Source: Mesostigma viride
Taxonomy: Eukaryota > Streptophyta > Mesostigmatophyceae > Mesostigmatales > Mesostigmataceae
Length of the DNA: 64,000 bases
Direction: 5' to 3'
Assembly (NCBI GenBank): GCA_009746045.1
Contig: RPFO01000700.1
Span: 1 to 64,000 of the forward strand
Shown: piece by piece, positions 1 to 15,355 of the stretch
Layout: every line of letters starts with the position of its first letter
How positions within the stretch are numbered: the stretch's first letter is position 1
Notes under the pieces: generated by a model
Database searches by the model: none
The model's input: the letters and a program-made list of their open reading frames with translations, nothing else
What the model was told of the DNA's origin: nothing
Made by a program: the position numbers and the translations under genes

Positions 1-1117
1 CCACGCATGCATGGCAGCCCCCACCACACCCACGCATGCATGCCACTCCCCCCCCACACCCCACGCCACTGCATGCGAGCCCCCCCCCACACCCACGCAC
101 GCATGCGAGCCCCCCCACACCCACGCAAGATGCCAGCCCCACCCCACATGCAGGCAAGCATTGCCAGCCACCCCCCACACCCACGCATGCATGCCAACCC
201 CTCCCACACCCACGCCTGCATGCCAGCTACCCCACAAACCCACGCATGCATGCCAGCGACCCCCCACATGCACGCATGCATGCCTGCCACCCCACCAACC
301 CACGCACGCATGCCAGCCCATCACAAACCCACTTATGCATGCCAGCCACCCCCCACACCCACGTACGCATGCCAGCCACCCCACACACCCACGCACGCAT
401 GGCAGCCACCCCACGAACCCACACACGCGTGCCAGCCCCCCCTAACCCCACGCATGCATGGCAGCCCCCCACCACACCCACGCATGCATGCCACTCCCCC
501 CCCACACCCACGCACGCATGCGAGCCCCCCCCCACACCCACGCACGCATGCGAGCCCCCCACACACCCACGCACGCATGGCAGCCACCCCACGAACCCAC
601 ACACGCGTGCCAGCCCCCCCCTAACCCCACGCATGCATGGCAGCCCCCACCACACCCACGCATGCATGCCACTCCCCCCCACACCCACGCACGCATGCGA
701 GCCACCCCCCACACCCACGCATGCATGCCAACCCCCCCACACCACGCCTGCATGCCAGCTACCCCACAAAACCCACGCATGCATGCCAGCGACCCCCACA
801 TGCACGCATGCATGCCTGCCACCCCACCAACCCACGCACGCATGCCAGCCCATCACAAACCCACTTATGCATGCCAGCCACCCCCCACACCCACGTACGC
901 ATGCCAGCCACCCCACACACCCACGCACGCATGGCAGCCACCCCACGAACCCACACGCGTGCCAGCCCCCCCCTAACCCCACGCATGCATGGCAGCCCCC
1001 ACCACACCCACGCATGCATGCCACTCCCACACCCACGCACGCATGCGAGCCCCCCCCCACACCCACGCACGCATGCGAGGCCCCCCACACCCACGCAAGC
1101 ATGCCAGCCCCCCCCAT
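1..1117. repeat. GC-rich minisatellite block M1
   Basis: Imperfect tandem repeats of roughly 30-45 bp built on the core CCCACGCATGCATGCCAG, alternating with CCACCCC or CCCCCC spacers. Variants carry GCACGCATGG, GCATGCGAG or AACCCAC. Higher-order units of about 330-480 bp recur inside the block. All frames of both strands stay open over long stretches because stops are rare in the motif. The left end is cut by the window edge. Confidence 0.93.
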
Positions 1118-3617
1118 GAAGTCATAGTGGGCACCACGGAGTCATGCTATGTTTTAATTTTTCAATTTAATAATGGGAATGACGGATGGTGCATGTGTGA
1201 ACAAAGGAATGAAAGGATTGCCACTCAATGAATATTAATTAATGATGAAAATGGGAGTTTGCATGGGAGTGTTTGGTCCTTATGGCTGGCTTGCAAAAAG
1301 CAGTACCCAAATTTCGAAGTATTTGACAGCGAAATATCTGTAAAGTATATCGCATGGTATAATTAATTAATGAATGGTACGCTGAAATTCTTTGTGCGGG
1401 CTCTCTCTGCATGTGATAAACAATTTTAGCTTTGAGGGCATGCAACAAGACATGCTAGCATTAAAATGAAATTAAATTATAACATGACTAGTTGGGAGAT
1501 CATGTACGACATGTAGCATAATTACGTACATGGCCACAATTGTGCCAATCAGGGCCCTCCTCTAGGTAGACTGTGCTAGGCAATTACAATTAGACAAATA
1601 AGGTCATTCAAAAAGGTTTAATTCTTCACCTACCTCCATCCATCCAGCAAGGGAATATGTTAGCCAGTGCTACATGATGATCTCCCAACGGAGTCATGTT
1701 ATGATGCGAAATAGTTCAGGATAAAATTTGTCAGAATTTCACTGGCGATACGAACGTAACGAAATTTCCAAGGTCTCGGAGAGCTTCCACGGTGTTCACG
1801 GGAAGGGTCCGTTGCGCGTGGCGCACGGCGGCGGTTCGTCCCGGTCGGAATCGTCCGCCCGCGCGTCCTCCGTGGAAGGGTCTTGGCGCGTCGCGCGGGC
1901 CGGTGCGGTTGGCGCCCAGAAGGTCGACTATCGGCCTCTGGGCCGCTAGCGGCGAGTCACGTCCTCTCAAGTCGGGGAGGGGGGGCGATAGCCCCCCCTC
2001 CCCCACTTTTTTCTTGTCCCCTACTAGTAACTACGATTTATGACGCCCGAAAACTTTGGCCGCGGCCGTAGGCCGGAAGTGGGGCCGTCCCCCGCGCCCC
2101 CTAGCGCGGGAGCGGACGACGTCCAGGACCGTAGCGAGATGGCCAGTCGGCGTAGTACAAAGAAAATCCCCAAACCTTGGAGATCGAGTCTCAGGAATTC
2201 TGAACGGGTGCTGAAACGCTGAACATGTTCAGACTTTTGCGGGCAGGTGGGGCGTCTCGCCAATCCGCGCGGCCTCAGGACATTACGGCGCGTTGACTCT
2301 TTTAAGCGTCAAACAAAAAGTCGCGAACTGATATCTGTACTAAAACTTTTCAAGGCACAGGACGTGGGATGTCAAATTTGATAAGCAAGCGAGACGAAAT
2401 GACAGTTCTGAAGGAAAGCGTTTTCAGCCGTGCTGAACGGAAACGTTCGCGCCTGAACAGGGGAAATAGAATCAAACGAGACGGAATTTTCAGTTAGCGA
2501 TAGCCCCCCCTCCCCCACTTTTTTCTTGCTGGGCAGTGGGAACTGGGAATTATTGGCAAAGCGTGCGGCATGCTCGGGGCGAAAAACAAAGTGACGTGCT
2601 GCGCGAGCAATTTTCCTTGTGCTGGCTGGCGATGGCAGGCAACGTAGGCTAGAAAATTGGGATGGGGAATGCGCAGCCATGGTTTTATACGTCAAAATTT
2701 TATGTTTGAAGAGCAAGTGCGAAATTTTATGAGCTGGAGGTGCGTCAACGGAGTGATACCTGCGTGGGAGAGGTCCGTGTCGCTATGGCGACCTGGAAAT
2801 GGAATGTCGTTGTAGATTTAGGTATTGTAGTATCATGCTTAACTGCTTTACGTATTGGATGCCTAGTGAAATCAGTTTGCTGTTCGTGGAAGGCTTGGGG
2901 TGTGGCCAACGAGCTTCTGCTGTCGCCGCATCATATTGGAAAGAACGCTGGATTTTTTGCCACGGGACGTAACCGGCGATGCCGATTGTGAGGCGTTTGT
3001 TTCGATGACCGGGGTAGTACCTGCTCTCTTTCTGATGCATTTTCATGGTTGCGTTCTTTCCATTTCGCCGAATCCACCTAGTCGCAGCAAAGACATAGCG
3101 TAGCAAGGGTTTTTAAAAACGCAGATTAGCCGTGCAGGACGCCATCTTCATGGTCCTTCGCATGTCCTGTGTGAACGTCCGTTGCCCAAGGATCTGTGAT
3201 GCTTTTTTCTGGAATATACTGGGCGGTGAAAGCCCCTCTGGATGCTTGCCTGGTCACGGGTTTGGGGCGTCATTTACTGCTGTACTCGCTGACATTCATG
3301 GTGCTTTCTGCGTAAGCTGACTTGCTTCGCACGTGGATTTTGACTGGACTGAAGAGCGCGTCTGGTAGCATGTTTACGTGGTGTATAAGGTGATCAATCA
3401 ACCATTTGTTTATAGAAGGTGTGACAATAGAAGGTGTGTTATATATTTCTTCATCAAGCATGTCAAAAGTAATCTCCACTCGCTTACAACCTGAATTTTG
3501 CTTTGCTGGGTCTGCTGTGTTTGTGTCTCACTGTGCAGGCTATCCCCTTGGTTGATCAACCAGGTGATTTTTGGTGGCAGCGGGGCCATATACTCTTCTT
3601 GGTGTTTTTCATCCATG
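1118..3617. repeat. Dispersed unit D, copy 1 (D1)
   Basis: A 2.5 kb non-satellite sequence between minisatellite blocks M1 and M2. It recurs nearly intact at 4950-7575 and in part at 9877-10737. The left part is AT-rich with TTAATTAAT runs. The middle has a GC-rich stretch with a hairpin (1973-1995) followed by CTTGT, and a perfect 14-bp palindrome CTGAACATGTTCAG near 2219. The right part ends at GATCAACCAGGTG and then runs into the satellite. Its open frames are short, no domain was recognised, and it has no recognisable coding gene. It looks like a repeat or non-autonomous element carried along in a large tandem duplication. Confidence 0.85.
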
Positions 3618-4949
3618 GCATGTCAACCAACGCATGCATGCCAGCCCCTCCCACACCCACGCACACATGTTAGCTATACCCCACAAACCCACGCATGGAT
3701 TCCAGCCACCCCCCACATGCCCGCATGCATGCCAGCCACCCCACCAATCCACGCACGCATGCCAGCCACCCCCACACCCACGCACGCATGCCAGCCACCC
3801 CACAACCCACTTATGCATTCCAGCAACCCCCACAGCCACTTACGCATGCCAGCCACCCCCCACACCCACGCACGCATGGCAGCCACCCCACGAACCCACG
3901 CACGCGTGCCAGCCCCCCCTTAAAACCACGCATGCATGGCAGCTCCCCACCACACCCACGCATGCATGCCACTCCCCCCGCCAACCACCCACGCATGCCA
4001 GCCCCCCGACACACGCATGGCAGCCCCCCCACACACCCACGCACGCATGCCAGCCCTACCCCACATGCAGGCATGCATGCCAGCCACCCCCCACACCCAC
4101 GCATGCATGCCAGCCCCTCCCACACCCACCCCCGCATGCCAGCTACCCCACAAACCCACGCATGCATGCCAGCGACCCCCCACATGCACGCATGCATGCC
4201 AGCCACCCCACCAACCCACGCACGCATGCCAGCCCATCACAAACCCGCTTATGCATGCCAGCCACCCCCCACACCCACGTACGCATGCCAGCCACCCCAC
4301 ACACCCACGCACGCATGGCAGCCACCCCACCAACCCACACACGCGTGCCAGCCCCCCCCTAACCCCACGCATGCATGGCAGCCCCCCACCACACCCACGC
4401 ATGCATGCCACTCCCCCCCCACACCCACGCACGCATGCGAGCCCCCCCACACACCCACGCACGCATGCGAGCCCCCCCACACACCCACGCACGCATGCCA
4501 GCCCCCCCCACATGCACGCATGCATGCCAGCCACCCCACCAACCCACTTATGCATGCCAGCCACCCCCGTCACCAACGTACGCATGGCAGCTCCCCACCA
4601 CACCCACGCATGCATGCCACTCCCCCCCCACACCCATGCGTGCATGGCAGCTCCCCCCCAAACCCACGCATGCATGCCAGCCCATCACAAACCCATGCAC
4701 GCATGCCACCCCCCACACCCACTTACGCATGCCAGCCACCCCACACACCCACGCACGCATGGCAGCCACCCCACGAACCCACACACGCGTGCCAGCCCCC
4801 CCCTAACCCCACGCATGCATGGCAGCCCCCCACCACACCCACGCATGCATGCCACTCCCCCCCACACCCACGCACGCATGCGAGCCCCCCCCCACACCCA
4901 CGCACGCATGCGAGGCCCCCCCACACCCACGCAAGCATGCCAGCCCCCC
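3618..4949. repeat. Minisatellite block M2
   Basis: Same satellite family as M1, starting right after the D1 end. The first 700 bp match the start of M3 (7576 on) almost base for base, so M2 and M3 belong to the same duplication. Confidence 0.92.
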
Positions 4950-7575
4950 CCATGAAGTCATAGTGGGCACCACGGAGTCATGCTATGATTTAATTTTTTC
5001 AATTTAATAATGGGAATGACGGATGGTGCATGTGTGAACAAAGGAATGAAAGGATTGCCACTCAATGAATATTAATTAATGATGAAAATGGGAGTTTGCA
5101 TGGGAGTGTTTGGTCCTTATGGCTGGCTTGCAAAAAGCAGTACCCGAATTTCGAAGTATTTGACAGCGAAATATCTGTAAAGTATATCGCATGGTATAAT
5201 TAATTAATGAATGGTACGCTGAAATTCATTGTGCGGGCTCTCTCTGCACGTGATAAACAATTTTAGCTTTGAGGGCATGCAACAAGACATGCTAGCATTG
5301 AAATGAAATTAAATTATAACATGACTTGTTGGGAGATCATGTACGACATGTAGCATAATTACGTACATGGCCACAATTGTCCAATCAGGGCCCTCCTCTA
5401 GGTAGACTGTGCTAGGCAATTACAATTAGACAAATAAGGTCAAAAAAGGTTTAATTCTTCACCTACCTCCATCCATCCAGCAAGGGAATATGTTAGCCAG
5501 TGCTACATGATGATCTCCCAACGGAGTCATGTTATGATGCGAAATAGTTCAGGATAAAATTTGTCAGAATTTCACTGGCGATACGAACGTAACGAAATTT
5601 CCAAGTATCCGACGCCGAAATATCATTGTTGTATCGAATGGTATGCTGAAATTCATTGTGGTCAAGTCCGAGCTGATAAATTTGTCAGAAATTTCATTTT
5701 CGATACGAACGTGACGAAATTTCCAAGTATCTCACGCTCGGAGAGCTTCCACGGTGTTGACGGGGAAGGGTCCGTTGCGCGTGGCGCACGGCGGCGGTTC
5801 GTCCCGGTCGGAATCGTCCGCCCGCGCGTCCTCCGTGGAAGGGTCTTGGCGCGTCGCGCGGGCCGGTGCGGTTGGCGCCCAGAAGGTCGACTATCGGCCT
5901 CTGGGCCGCTAGCGGCGAGTCACGTCCTCTCAAGTCGGGGAGGGGGGGCGATAGCCCCCCCTCCCCCACTTTTTTCTTGTCCCCTACTAGTAACTACGAT
6001 TTATGACGCCCGAAAACTTTGGCCGCGGCCGTAGGCCGGAAGTGGGGCCGTCCCCCGCGCCCCCTAGCGCGGGAGCGGACGACGTCCAGGACCGTAGCGA
6101 GATGGCCAGTCGGCGTAGTACAAAGAAAATCCCCAAACCTTGGAGATCGAGTCTCAGGAATTCTGAACGGGTGCTGAAACGCTGAACATGTTCAGACTTT
6201 TGCGGGCAGGTGGGGCGTCTCGCCAATCCGCGCGGCCTCAGGACATTACGGCGCGTTGACTCTTTTAAGCGTCAAACAAAAAGTCGCGAACTGATATCTG
6301 TACTAAAACTTTTCAAGGCACAGGACGTGGGATGTCAAATTTGATAAGCAAGCGAGACGAAATGACAGTTCTGAAGGAAAGCGTTTTCAGCCGTGCTGAA
6401 CGGAAACGTTCGCGCCTGAACAGGGGAAATAGAATCAAACGAGACGGAATTTTCAGTTAGCGATAGCCCCCCCTCCCCCACTTTTTTCTTGCTGGGCAGT
6501 GGGAACTGGGAATTATTGGCAAAGCGTGCGGCATGCTCGGGGCGAAAAACAAAGTGACGTGCTGCGCGAGCAATTTTCCTTGTGCTGGCTGGCGATGGCA
6601 GGCAACGTAGGCTAGAAAATTGGGATGGGGAATGCGCAGCCATGGTTTTATACGTCAAAATTTTATGTTTGAAGAGCAAGTGCGAAATTTTATGAGCTGG
6701 AGGTGCGTCAACGGAGTGATACCTGCGTGGGAGAGGTCCGTGTCGCTATGGCGACCTGGAAATGGAATGTCGTTGTAGATTTAGGTATTGTAGTATCATG
6801 CTTAACTGCTTTACGTATTGGATGCCTAGTGAAATCAGTTTGCTGTTCGTGGAAGGCTTGGGGTGTGGCCAACGAGCTTCTGCTGTCGCCGCATCATATT
6901 GGAAAGAACGCTGGATTTTTTGCCACGGGACGTAACCGGCGATGCCGATTGTGAGGCGTTTGTTTCGATGACCGGGGTAGTACCTGCTCTCTTTCTGATG
7001 CATTTTCATGGTTGCGTTCTTTCCATTTCGCCGAATCCACCTAGTCGCAGCAAAGACATAGCGTAGCAAGGGTTTTTATTTTCTTAGCCGTGCAGGACGC
7101 CATCTTCATGGTCCTTCGCATGTCCTGTGTGAACGTCCGTTGCCCAAGGATCTGTGATGCTTTTTTCTGGAATATACTGGGCGGTGAAAGCCCCTCTGGA
7201 TGCTTGCCTGGTCACGGGTTTGGGGCGTCATTTACTGCTGTACTCGCTGACATTCATGGTGCTTTCTGCGTAAGCTGACTTGCTTCGCACGTGGATTTTG
7301 ACTGGACTGAAGAGCGCGTCTGGTAGCATGTTTACGTGGTGTATAAGGTGATCAATCAACCATTTGTTTATAGAAGGTGTGACAATAGAAGGTGTGTTAT
7401 ATATTTCTTCATCAAGCATGTCAAAAGTAATCTCCACTCGCTTACAACCTGAATTTTGCTTTGCTGGGTCTGCTGTGTTTGTGTCTCACTGTGCAGGCTA
7501 TCCCCTTGGTTGATCAACCAGGTGATTTTTGGTGGCAGCGGGGCCATATACTCTTCTTGGTGTTTTTCATCCATG
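4950..7575. repeat. Dispersed unit D, copy 2 (D2)
   Basis: Nearly identical to D1. Two differences stand out. About 140 bp near 5606-5745 are absent from D1, and they partly duplicate the neighbouring text (a second fragment resembling TTTCACTGGCGATACGAACG). In addition a 10-15 bp block near 7077 replaces a different block at 3113 in D1. The same non-coding content and hairpin plus CTTGT motif (5936-5962) are present. Confidence 0.85.
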
Positions 7576-9876
7576 GCATGTCAACCAACGCATGCATGCC
7601 AGCCCCTCCCACACCCACGCACACATGTTAGCTATACCCCACAAACCCACGCATGGATTCCAGCCACCCCCCACATGCCCGCATGCATGCCAGCCACCCC
7701 ACCAATCCACGCACGCATGCCAGCCACCCCCACACCCACGCACGCATGCCAGCCACCCCACAACCCACTTATGCATTCCAGCAACCCCCACAGCCACTTA
7801 CGCATGCCAGCCACCCCCCACCCCACGCACGCATGGCAGCCACCCCACGAACCCACGCACGCGTGCCAGCCCCCCCTTAAAACCACGCATGCATGGCAGC
7901 TCCCCACCACACCCACGCATGCATGCCACTCCCCCCGCCAACCACCCACGCATGCCAGCCCCCCGACACACGCATGGCAGCCCCCCCACACCCACGCACG
8001 CATGCCAGCCCTACCCCACATGCAGGCATGCATGCCAGCCACCCCCCACACCCACGCATGCATGCCAGCCCCTCCCACACCCACCCCCGCATGCCAGCTA
8101 CCCCACAAACCCACGCATGCATGCCAGCGACCCCCCACATGCACGCATGCATGCCAGCCACCCCACCAACCCACGCACGCATGCCAGCCCATCACAAACC
8201 CGCTTATGCATGCCAGCCACCCCCCACACCCACGTACGCATGCCAGCCACCCCACACACCCACGCACGCATGGCAGCCACCCCACCAACCCACACACGCG
8301 TGCCAGCCCCCCCTAACCCCACGCATGCATGGCAGCCCCCCACCACACCCACGCATGCATGCCACTCCCCCCCACACCCACGCACGCATGCGAGCCCCCC
8401 CCACACCCACGCACGCATGCGAGCCCCCCCCACACCACGCACGCATGCCAGCCCCACCCCACATGCAGGCATGCATGCCAGCCACCCCCCACACCCACGC
8501 ATGCATGCCAGCCCCTCCCACACCCACGCCCGCATGCCAGCTCCCCACAAACCCACGCATGCATGCCAGCGACCCCCCACATGCACGCATGCATGCCAGC
8601 CACCCCACCAACCCACGCACGCATGCCAGCCCATCACAAACCCACTTATGCATGCCAGCCACCCCCCACACCCACGTACGCATGCCAGCCACCCCACACA
8701 CCCACGCACGCATGGCAGCCACCCCACCAACCCACACACGCGTGCCAGCCCCCCCTAACCCCACGCATGCATGGCAGCCCCCCACCACACCCACGCATGC
8801 ATGCCACTCCCCCCCACACCCACGCACGCATGCGAGCCCCCCCCACACCCACGCACGCATGCGAGGCCCCCCCACACCCACGCAAGCATGCCAGCCCCAC
8901 CCCACATGCAGGCAAGCATGCCAGCCACCCCCCACACCCACGCATGCATGCCAACCCCTCCCACACCCACGCCTGCATGCCAGCTACCCCACAAACCCAC
9001 GCATGCATGCCAGCGACCCCCCACATGCACGCATGCATGCCTGCCACCCCACCAACCCACGCACGCATGCCAGCCCATCACAAACCCACTTATGCATGCC
9101 AGCCACCCCCCACACCCACGTACGCATGCCAGCCACCCCACACACCCACGCACGCATGGCAGCCACCCCACGAACCCACACACGCGTGCCAGCCCCCCCC
9201 TAACCCCACGCATGCATGGCAGCCCCCCACCACACCCACGCATGCATGCCACTCCCCCCCACACCCACGCACGCATGCGAGCCCCCCCCACACCCACGCA
9301 CGCATGCGAGCCCCCCACACACCCACGCACGCATGGCAGCCACCCCACGAACCCACACACGCGTGCCAGCCCCCCCTAACCCCACGCATGCATGGCAGCC
9401 CCCCACCACACCCACGCATGCATGCCACTCCCCCCCACACCCACGCACGCATGCGAGCCACCCCCCACACCCACGCATGCATGCCAACCCCTCCCACACC
9501 CACGCCTGCATGCCAGCTACCCCACAAACCCACGCATGCATGCCAGCGACCCCCCACATGCACGCATGCATGCCTGCCACCCCACCAACCCACGCACGCA
9601 TGCCAGCCCATCACAAACCCACTTATGCATGCCAGCCACCCCCCACACCCACGTACGCATGCCAGCCACCCCACACACCCACGCACGCATGGCAGCCACC
9701 CCACGAACCCACACACGCGTGCCAGCCCCCCCTAACCCCACGCATGCATGGCAGCCCCCCACCACACCCACGCATGCATGCCACTCCCCCCCACACCCAC
9801 GCACGCATGCGAGCCCCCCCCACACCCACGCACGCATGCGAGGCCCCCCACACCCACGCAAGCATGCCAGCCCCCC
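7576..9876. repeat. Minisatellite block M3
   Basis: The longest of the three blocks, 2.3 kb. It starts like M2 and then repeats internal higher-order units of roughly 300-450 bp several times (for example the runs ending GCCAGCCCCCCCTAACCCC near 8315, 8760, 9205 and 9380). It ends at the same junction (CCCCCCCCATGAAGTC) as M1 and M2. Confidence 0.92.
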
Positions 9877-10737
9877 CCATGAAGTCATAGTGGGCACCAC
9901 GGAGTCATGCTATGTTTTAATTTTTTCAATTTAATAATGGGAATGACGGATGGTGCATGTGTGAACAAAGGAATGAAAGGATTGCCACTCAATGAATATT
10001 AATTAATGATGAAAATGGGAGTTTGCATGGGAGTGTTTGGTCCTTATGGCTGGCTTGCAAAAAGCAGTACCCAAATTTCGAAGTATTTGACAGCGAAATA
10101 TCTGTAAAGTATATCGCATGGTATAATTAATTAATGAATGGTACGCTGAAATTCTTTGTGCGGGCTCTCTCTGCATGTGATAAACAATTTTAGCTTTGAG
10201 GGCATGCAACAAGACATGCTAGCATTAAAATGAAATTAAATTATAACATGACTAGTTGGGAGATCATGTACGACATGTAGCATAATTACGTACATGGCCA
10301 CAATTGTGCCAATCAGGGCCCTCCTCTAGGTAGACTGTGCTAGGCAATTACAATTAGACAAATAAGGTCATTCAAAAAGGTTTAATTCTTCACCTACCTC
10401 CATCCATCCAGCAAGGGAATATGTTAGCCAGTGCTACATGATGATCTCCCAACGGAGTCATGTTATGATGCGAAATAGTTCAGGATAAAATTTGTCAGAA
10501 TTTCACTGGCGATACGAACGTAACGAAATTTCCAAGGTCTCGGAGAGCTTCCACGGTGTTGACGGGGAAGGGTCCGTTGCGCGTGGCGCACGGCGGCGGT
10601 TCGTCCCGGTCGGAATCGTCCGCCCGCGCGTCCTCCGTGGAAGGGTCTTGGCGCGTCGCGCGGGCCGGTGCGGTTGGCGCCCAGAAGGTCGACTATCGGC
10701 CTCTGGGCCGCTAGCGGCGAGTCACGTCCTCTCAAGT
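9877..10737. repeat. Dispersed unit D, truncated copy 3 (D3)
   Basis: Matches D1 for about 860 bp. It shares D1's TCATTCAAAAAGG but D2's GTGTTGACGGGG, so it is a mosaic of the two. It stops at CTCTCAAGTC, where D1 and D2 have a GC-rich hairpin. That hairpin is missing here while the following TTTTTCTTGT is kept, after which the sequence is unrelated to D. Confidence 0.82.
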
Positions 10738-11470
10738 CTTTTTCTTGTTGCCCTTTATACTACTTTTTGGCTGCGCAAACTCTTCCGCAAACTCTTCCGG
10801 CAAACGTTGTCCGTACACTAGTAGCGCGAAAATCGGAACGCAAAATTTGTTTCCACAAAATCTTTCAGCAAATCGTGTCCGTAGGCTTTCTAGCGGCCTG
10901 TCACCGCGTAGCGTCCGGCGCCCAAACTCTTCTAAGACGAGTAGCCAAACAACCTCCAGCCAATTTCGCCAGCATTAGAGGAAATATACGTAACGGCTGA
11001 GTAACGGTCTAATACATTTAGTAGCTCAGCGTAGGAGCGAGCCAAAACGATGCGTGCCAAGTTGAGCTTGAAATTGGCCTAGGCGTTTGGAACGGACGAG
11101 GGAAATTGGCAGGGAAAACGGCGAGGAGAGGACCGATTCAAGGGGTATTTGGCGGTTGCTGGCAAAAAGCGAGAAAGCTGACGGACGGATCTGACGTACT
11201 GACATAACAGGTTTAGTTGCGGTTCGGTTCAGCCACCGGCTTCCCAAAATAGGCCAGCAAACCGTCCGGCACCATGAGTTTGCATGGAATCGAGGCGTAA
11301 TCCAGGGGATCACAGGCTGTGGCCGGCCGTACAGGTTCGGCTGTCTTGCTAGTGGGCGGGCTGTGTGAGCGGGAGTGTACGGCTGTGCTGGTACTCGCCG
11401 TTGAGGCACAAAAAGCCGTTGAGGCACAGAATCTGCCAAGTAGCGGGGTTCGGGGGCGGAGCCCCCGATC
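10738..11470. other. Repeat-module mosaic, no gene seen
   Basis: Starts with CTTGTTGCCCTTTATA, the same junction text seen again at 17974. It contains repeats of the type AAACTCTTCCG near 10775-10800 and then about 450 bp of apparently unique sequence. It ends in a GGGGGCGGAGCCCCC hairpin at 11452-11468. Frames on both strands are short and I see no gene. Confidence 0.5.
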
Positions 11471-12060
11471 TTGTCAACTACTATATTACGATCGTGTTGC
11501 GCAAGGGAGAAACCCGAACATCCTGACACCGCCGCGGGCGCCGTACCGTACGGCCTGATCGCACCCCCACGAACGACAACTATTCCTGAAATCCTGCGGA
11601 GCCGCGAGTTACGGCCCGTAACCGCTCGCCTGAACGCCGTCACACCCTCCTAAGATCGAGTGTCAGCAGTTCTGAACGGAATCTGAATTCAGCAAAATGC
11701 GCGAGAAATGCCGGGGGGCATATACGGCTGATTAACTTGTTACTACGGGAAGGATCTCTATCCAAACATCCTACTTGATTTACTAAGGGTTCAGACTGAA
11801 CGGGAATTCTCTAGTGTTCAGAATGAACGGGAAATGTGCAGAAATTTAAGTTCGAACCCTAGTCTGAACGGTTTTTCGGTTAAATTTTCGGTTCGGCCTA
11901 CTTCCCACGCAATTTCTGTGCCAATTTTAACGAGATGACTGAACTGAACGTGTTCAGACGGGGAGCGTTGCAAAAAACGGCTCGAAACTGTGAAAAGCAG
12001 GGGGCTCAGCTCGTAAAACGGCCGTACGAAACCGAAATTTTTGGGCTCCCGATGGCCCCC
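11471..12060. repeat. Module E, dispersed copy
   Basis: From TGTCAACTACTATATTACG onward this is almost identical to 16509-17065 and to the 731-bp tandem units there. It carries several GTTCAGACTGAAC-type inverted hexamers and the 14-bp palindrome CTGAACGTGTTCAG near 11945. It does not appear to be coding. Confidence 0.8.
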
Positions 12061-12550
12061 CCTTATATAGTCGAGCCGCGAGTTACGGCCCGTAACCGCG
12101 GGCCTGAACGCCGTCACACACTTCTAAGATCGAGTCTCAGGAGTTCTGAACAGAAAATGACGTCAGCTCAATTCAGCAAAATGCGCGAGAAATGGCGGGC
12201 GGCATATACGGCAGGGGGCTGAGTTGTTTGACGAAGCATCTCTATCCAAACATCCTACTACAAATACTAAGGGTTCAGACTGAACGGGAAATTTTGAGTG
12301 TTCAGACTGAACGAAAATTGAGTTCGAACACTTCTCTGAACGGGTTTTCGGTTGAATATTCGGTTCGGCCTACTTCGCACGCAATTTCCGTGCCAATTTT
12401 TGCGAGATGACACAACTGAACGTGTTCAGAAGGCGAGCGTGGGAAAAAAACGGCTCGAAACTGTGAAGAGCAGGGGGCTCCCGCTGGCACCCCCAGCCTC
12501 GGACCCTGACAAAAATACGGACTAGAAGTGTTCAGGCTGAACGGGGAAAG
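12061..12550. repeat. Diverged module E copy
   Basis: A second, more diverged copy of parts of module E. It repeats the GAGCCGCGAGTTACGGCCCG segment, the TTCAGACTGAACGGGAA motif and the GAACGTGTTCAGA segment (near 12420). No gene seen. Confidence 0.6.
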
Positions 12551-13620
12551 TTGGACCGGTCGAACCGTACCAAATTTTAGTTCGCATGCAGGGCGGGGCG
12601 AGCGTCGCGTCGAACGCACCAGGCTGGGCAGTGGCAATGGGTAAAGTGAACGTGAATAATAAAAGCGGCATGGTCGGGGCAAAAAATTTTAATGAAACAA
12701 AGCGACGTGCTGCGGAAGCAACCATAGTTGTTGCTGGCTGGCGATGGCGGGCGACGTAGCATGTGAAATCGGGATGGGGAATGCGAATTCATGGCTTTTA
12801 TACATCAAAAGTTTGTATTGGAAGAGTACGTAGGAAACTTTCTGAGCTGGCGGGGCGTCAACCCCGTGCTACCTGCGTGGGAGAGGTTCGTGTCGCTATG
12901 GCATTTGCTGTACAATAGCCAGCGACCTGGAAATTGAACGTCGTCATCAGATTGTTTTGTTTCATTGTCGTCATTCTTCAGTTTTACGTATTTCACGCCT
13001 TGTAAAATCAGTTTTGCTGTTCATGGAAGACGTGGGATGGGGCAAACGAATGTCTGGTGTCACCATAGACAACGGCGATTGAGCGCTGGATTGCTTGGCA
13101 CGGGACGAACGCTGGCGATGGCGATTTGTGTCAAAGATGTGGTCAATGTATCTGCTTTTATCTAATGTGATTTACGTTTACCGTCATCTTATGCAATTTC
13201 CCTTTTTCCAGACGAATTTTCTTGGTCGCAGCGTGCACATACCGGACCAAGAGTCTGTCTTCCATTGTCGTATCCGTGGGGTGCGTCCTCTTCATTCTCC
13301 TTGGGAATGTCATTGCCACGTTATCCGTGTTGCTTTCTTCTGGAACAGACTGGGCAGGGAAAGCCCATGATTGCTCATGGATGCTTGCTCATGCACCAAT
13401 TTTGGGAGTCGTTGACTGCTGTGCTGCACGTGAATTTTTACTGGGCTGTACGTGCAGGCGGGCAACCATGTGTTGTGCCATATTTTTCTACATGGATTCA
13501 TCATATTTGCTGTCAAACGTAGGCCCCATTGGCTTGCACACTGAATTTCGCTTTGCTGGCTGTGTATTTTTTATGTCTCATTGTGCAGGCGTGCCCGCTA
13601 CCTGATCAACCAGGTGTGCT
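12551..13620. repeat. Diverged copy of dispersed unit D
   Basis: The segment CGACGTGCTGCGGAAGCAA to CATGGCTTTTATACATCAAAA (near 12700-12810) aligns with 2596-2697 of D1. The phrase TGCGTGGGAGAGGT and the end CTGATCAACCAGGTG are also shared. Many substitutions and indels separate the two, so this copy is much older than the D1/D2 duplication. As with D1 and D2, it runs directly into a simple-repeat array on its right. Confidence 0.7.
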
Positions 13621-13732
13621 TTGCATTGTGCCACCGGGGCCATGTTTGTTTCCTTTGCTTGTGTAGGCAGGCAGGCTGGCAGGGGACATGGGGCACGAGG
13701 CTTGGGGCATGGGGTATGTGGCATGGGTTAGG

Positions 13733-15355
<1,623 letters not shown>

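Noticed and set aside
1..9900. Many 60-470-codon frames with THARMPATP- or ACVRGCGG-type repeats
   Set aside because: By-products of the GC-rich minisatellite; frames overlap on both strands and shift with each repeat variant.
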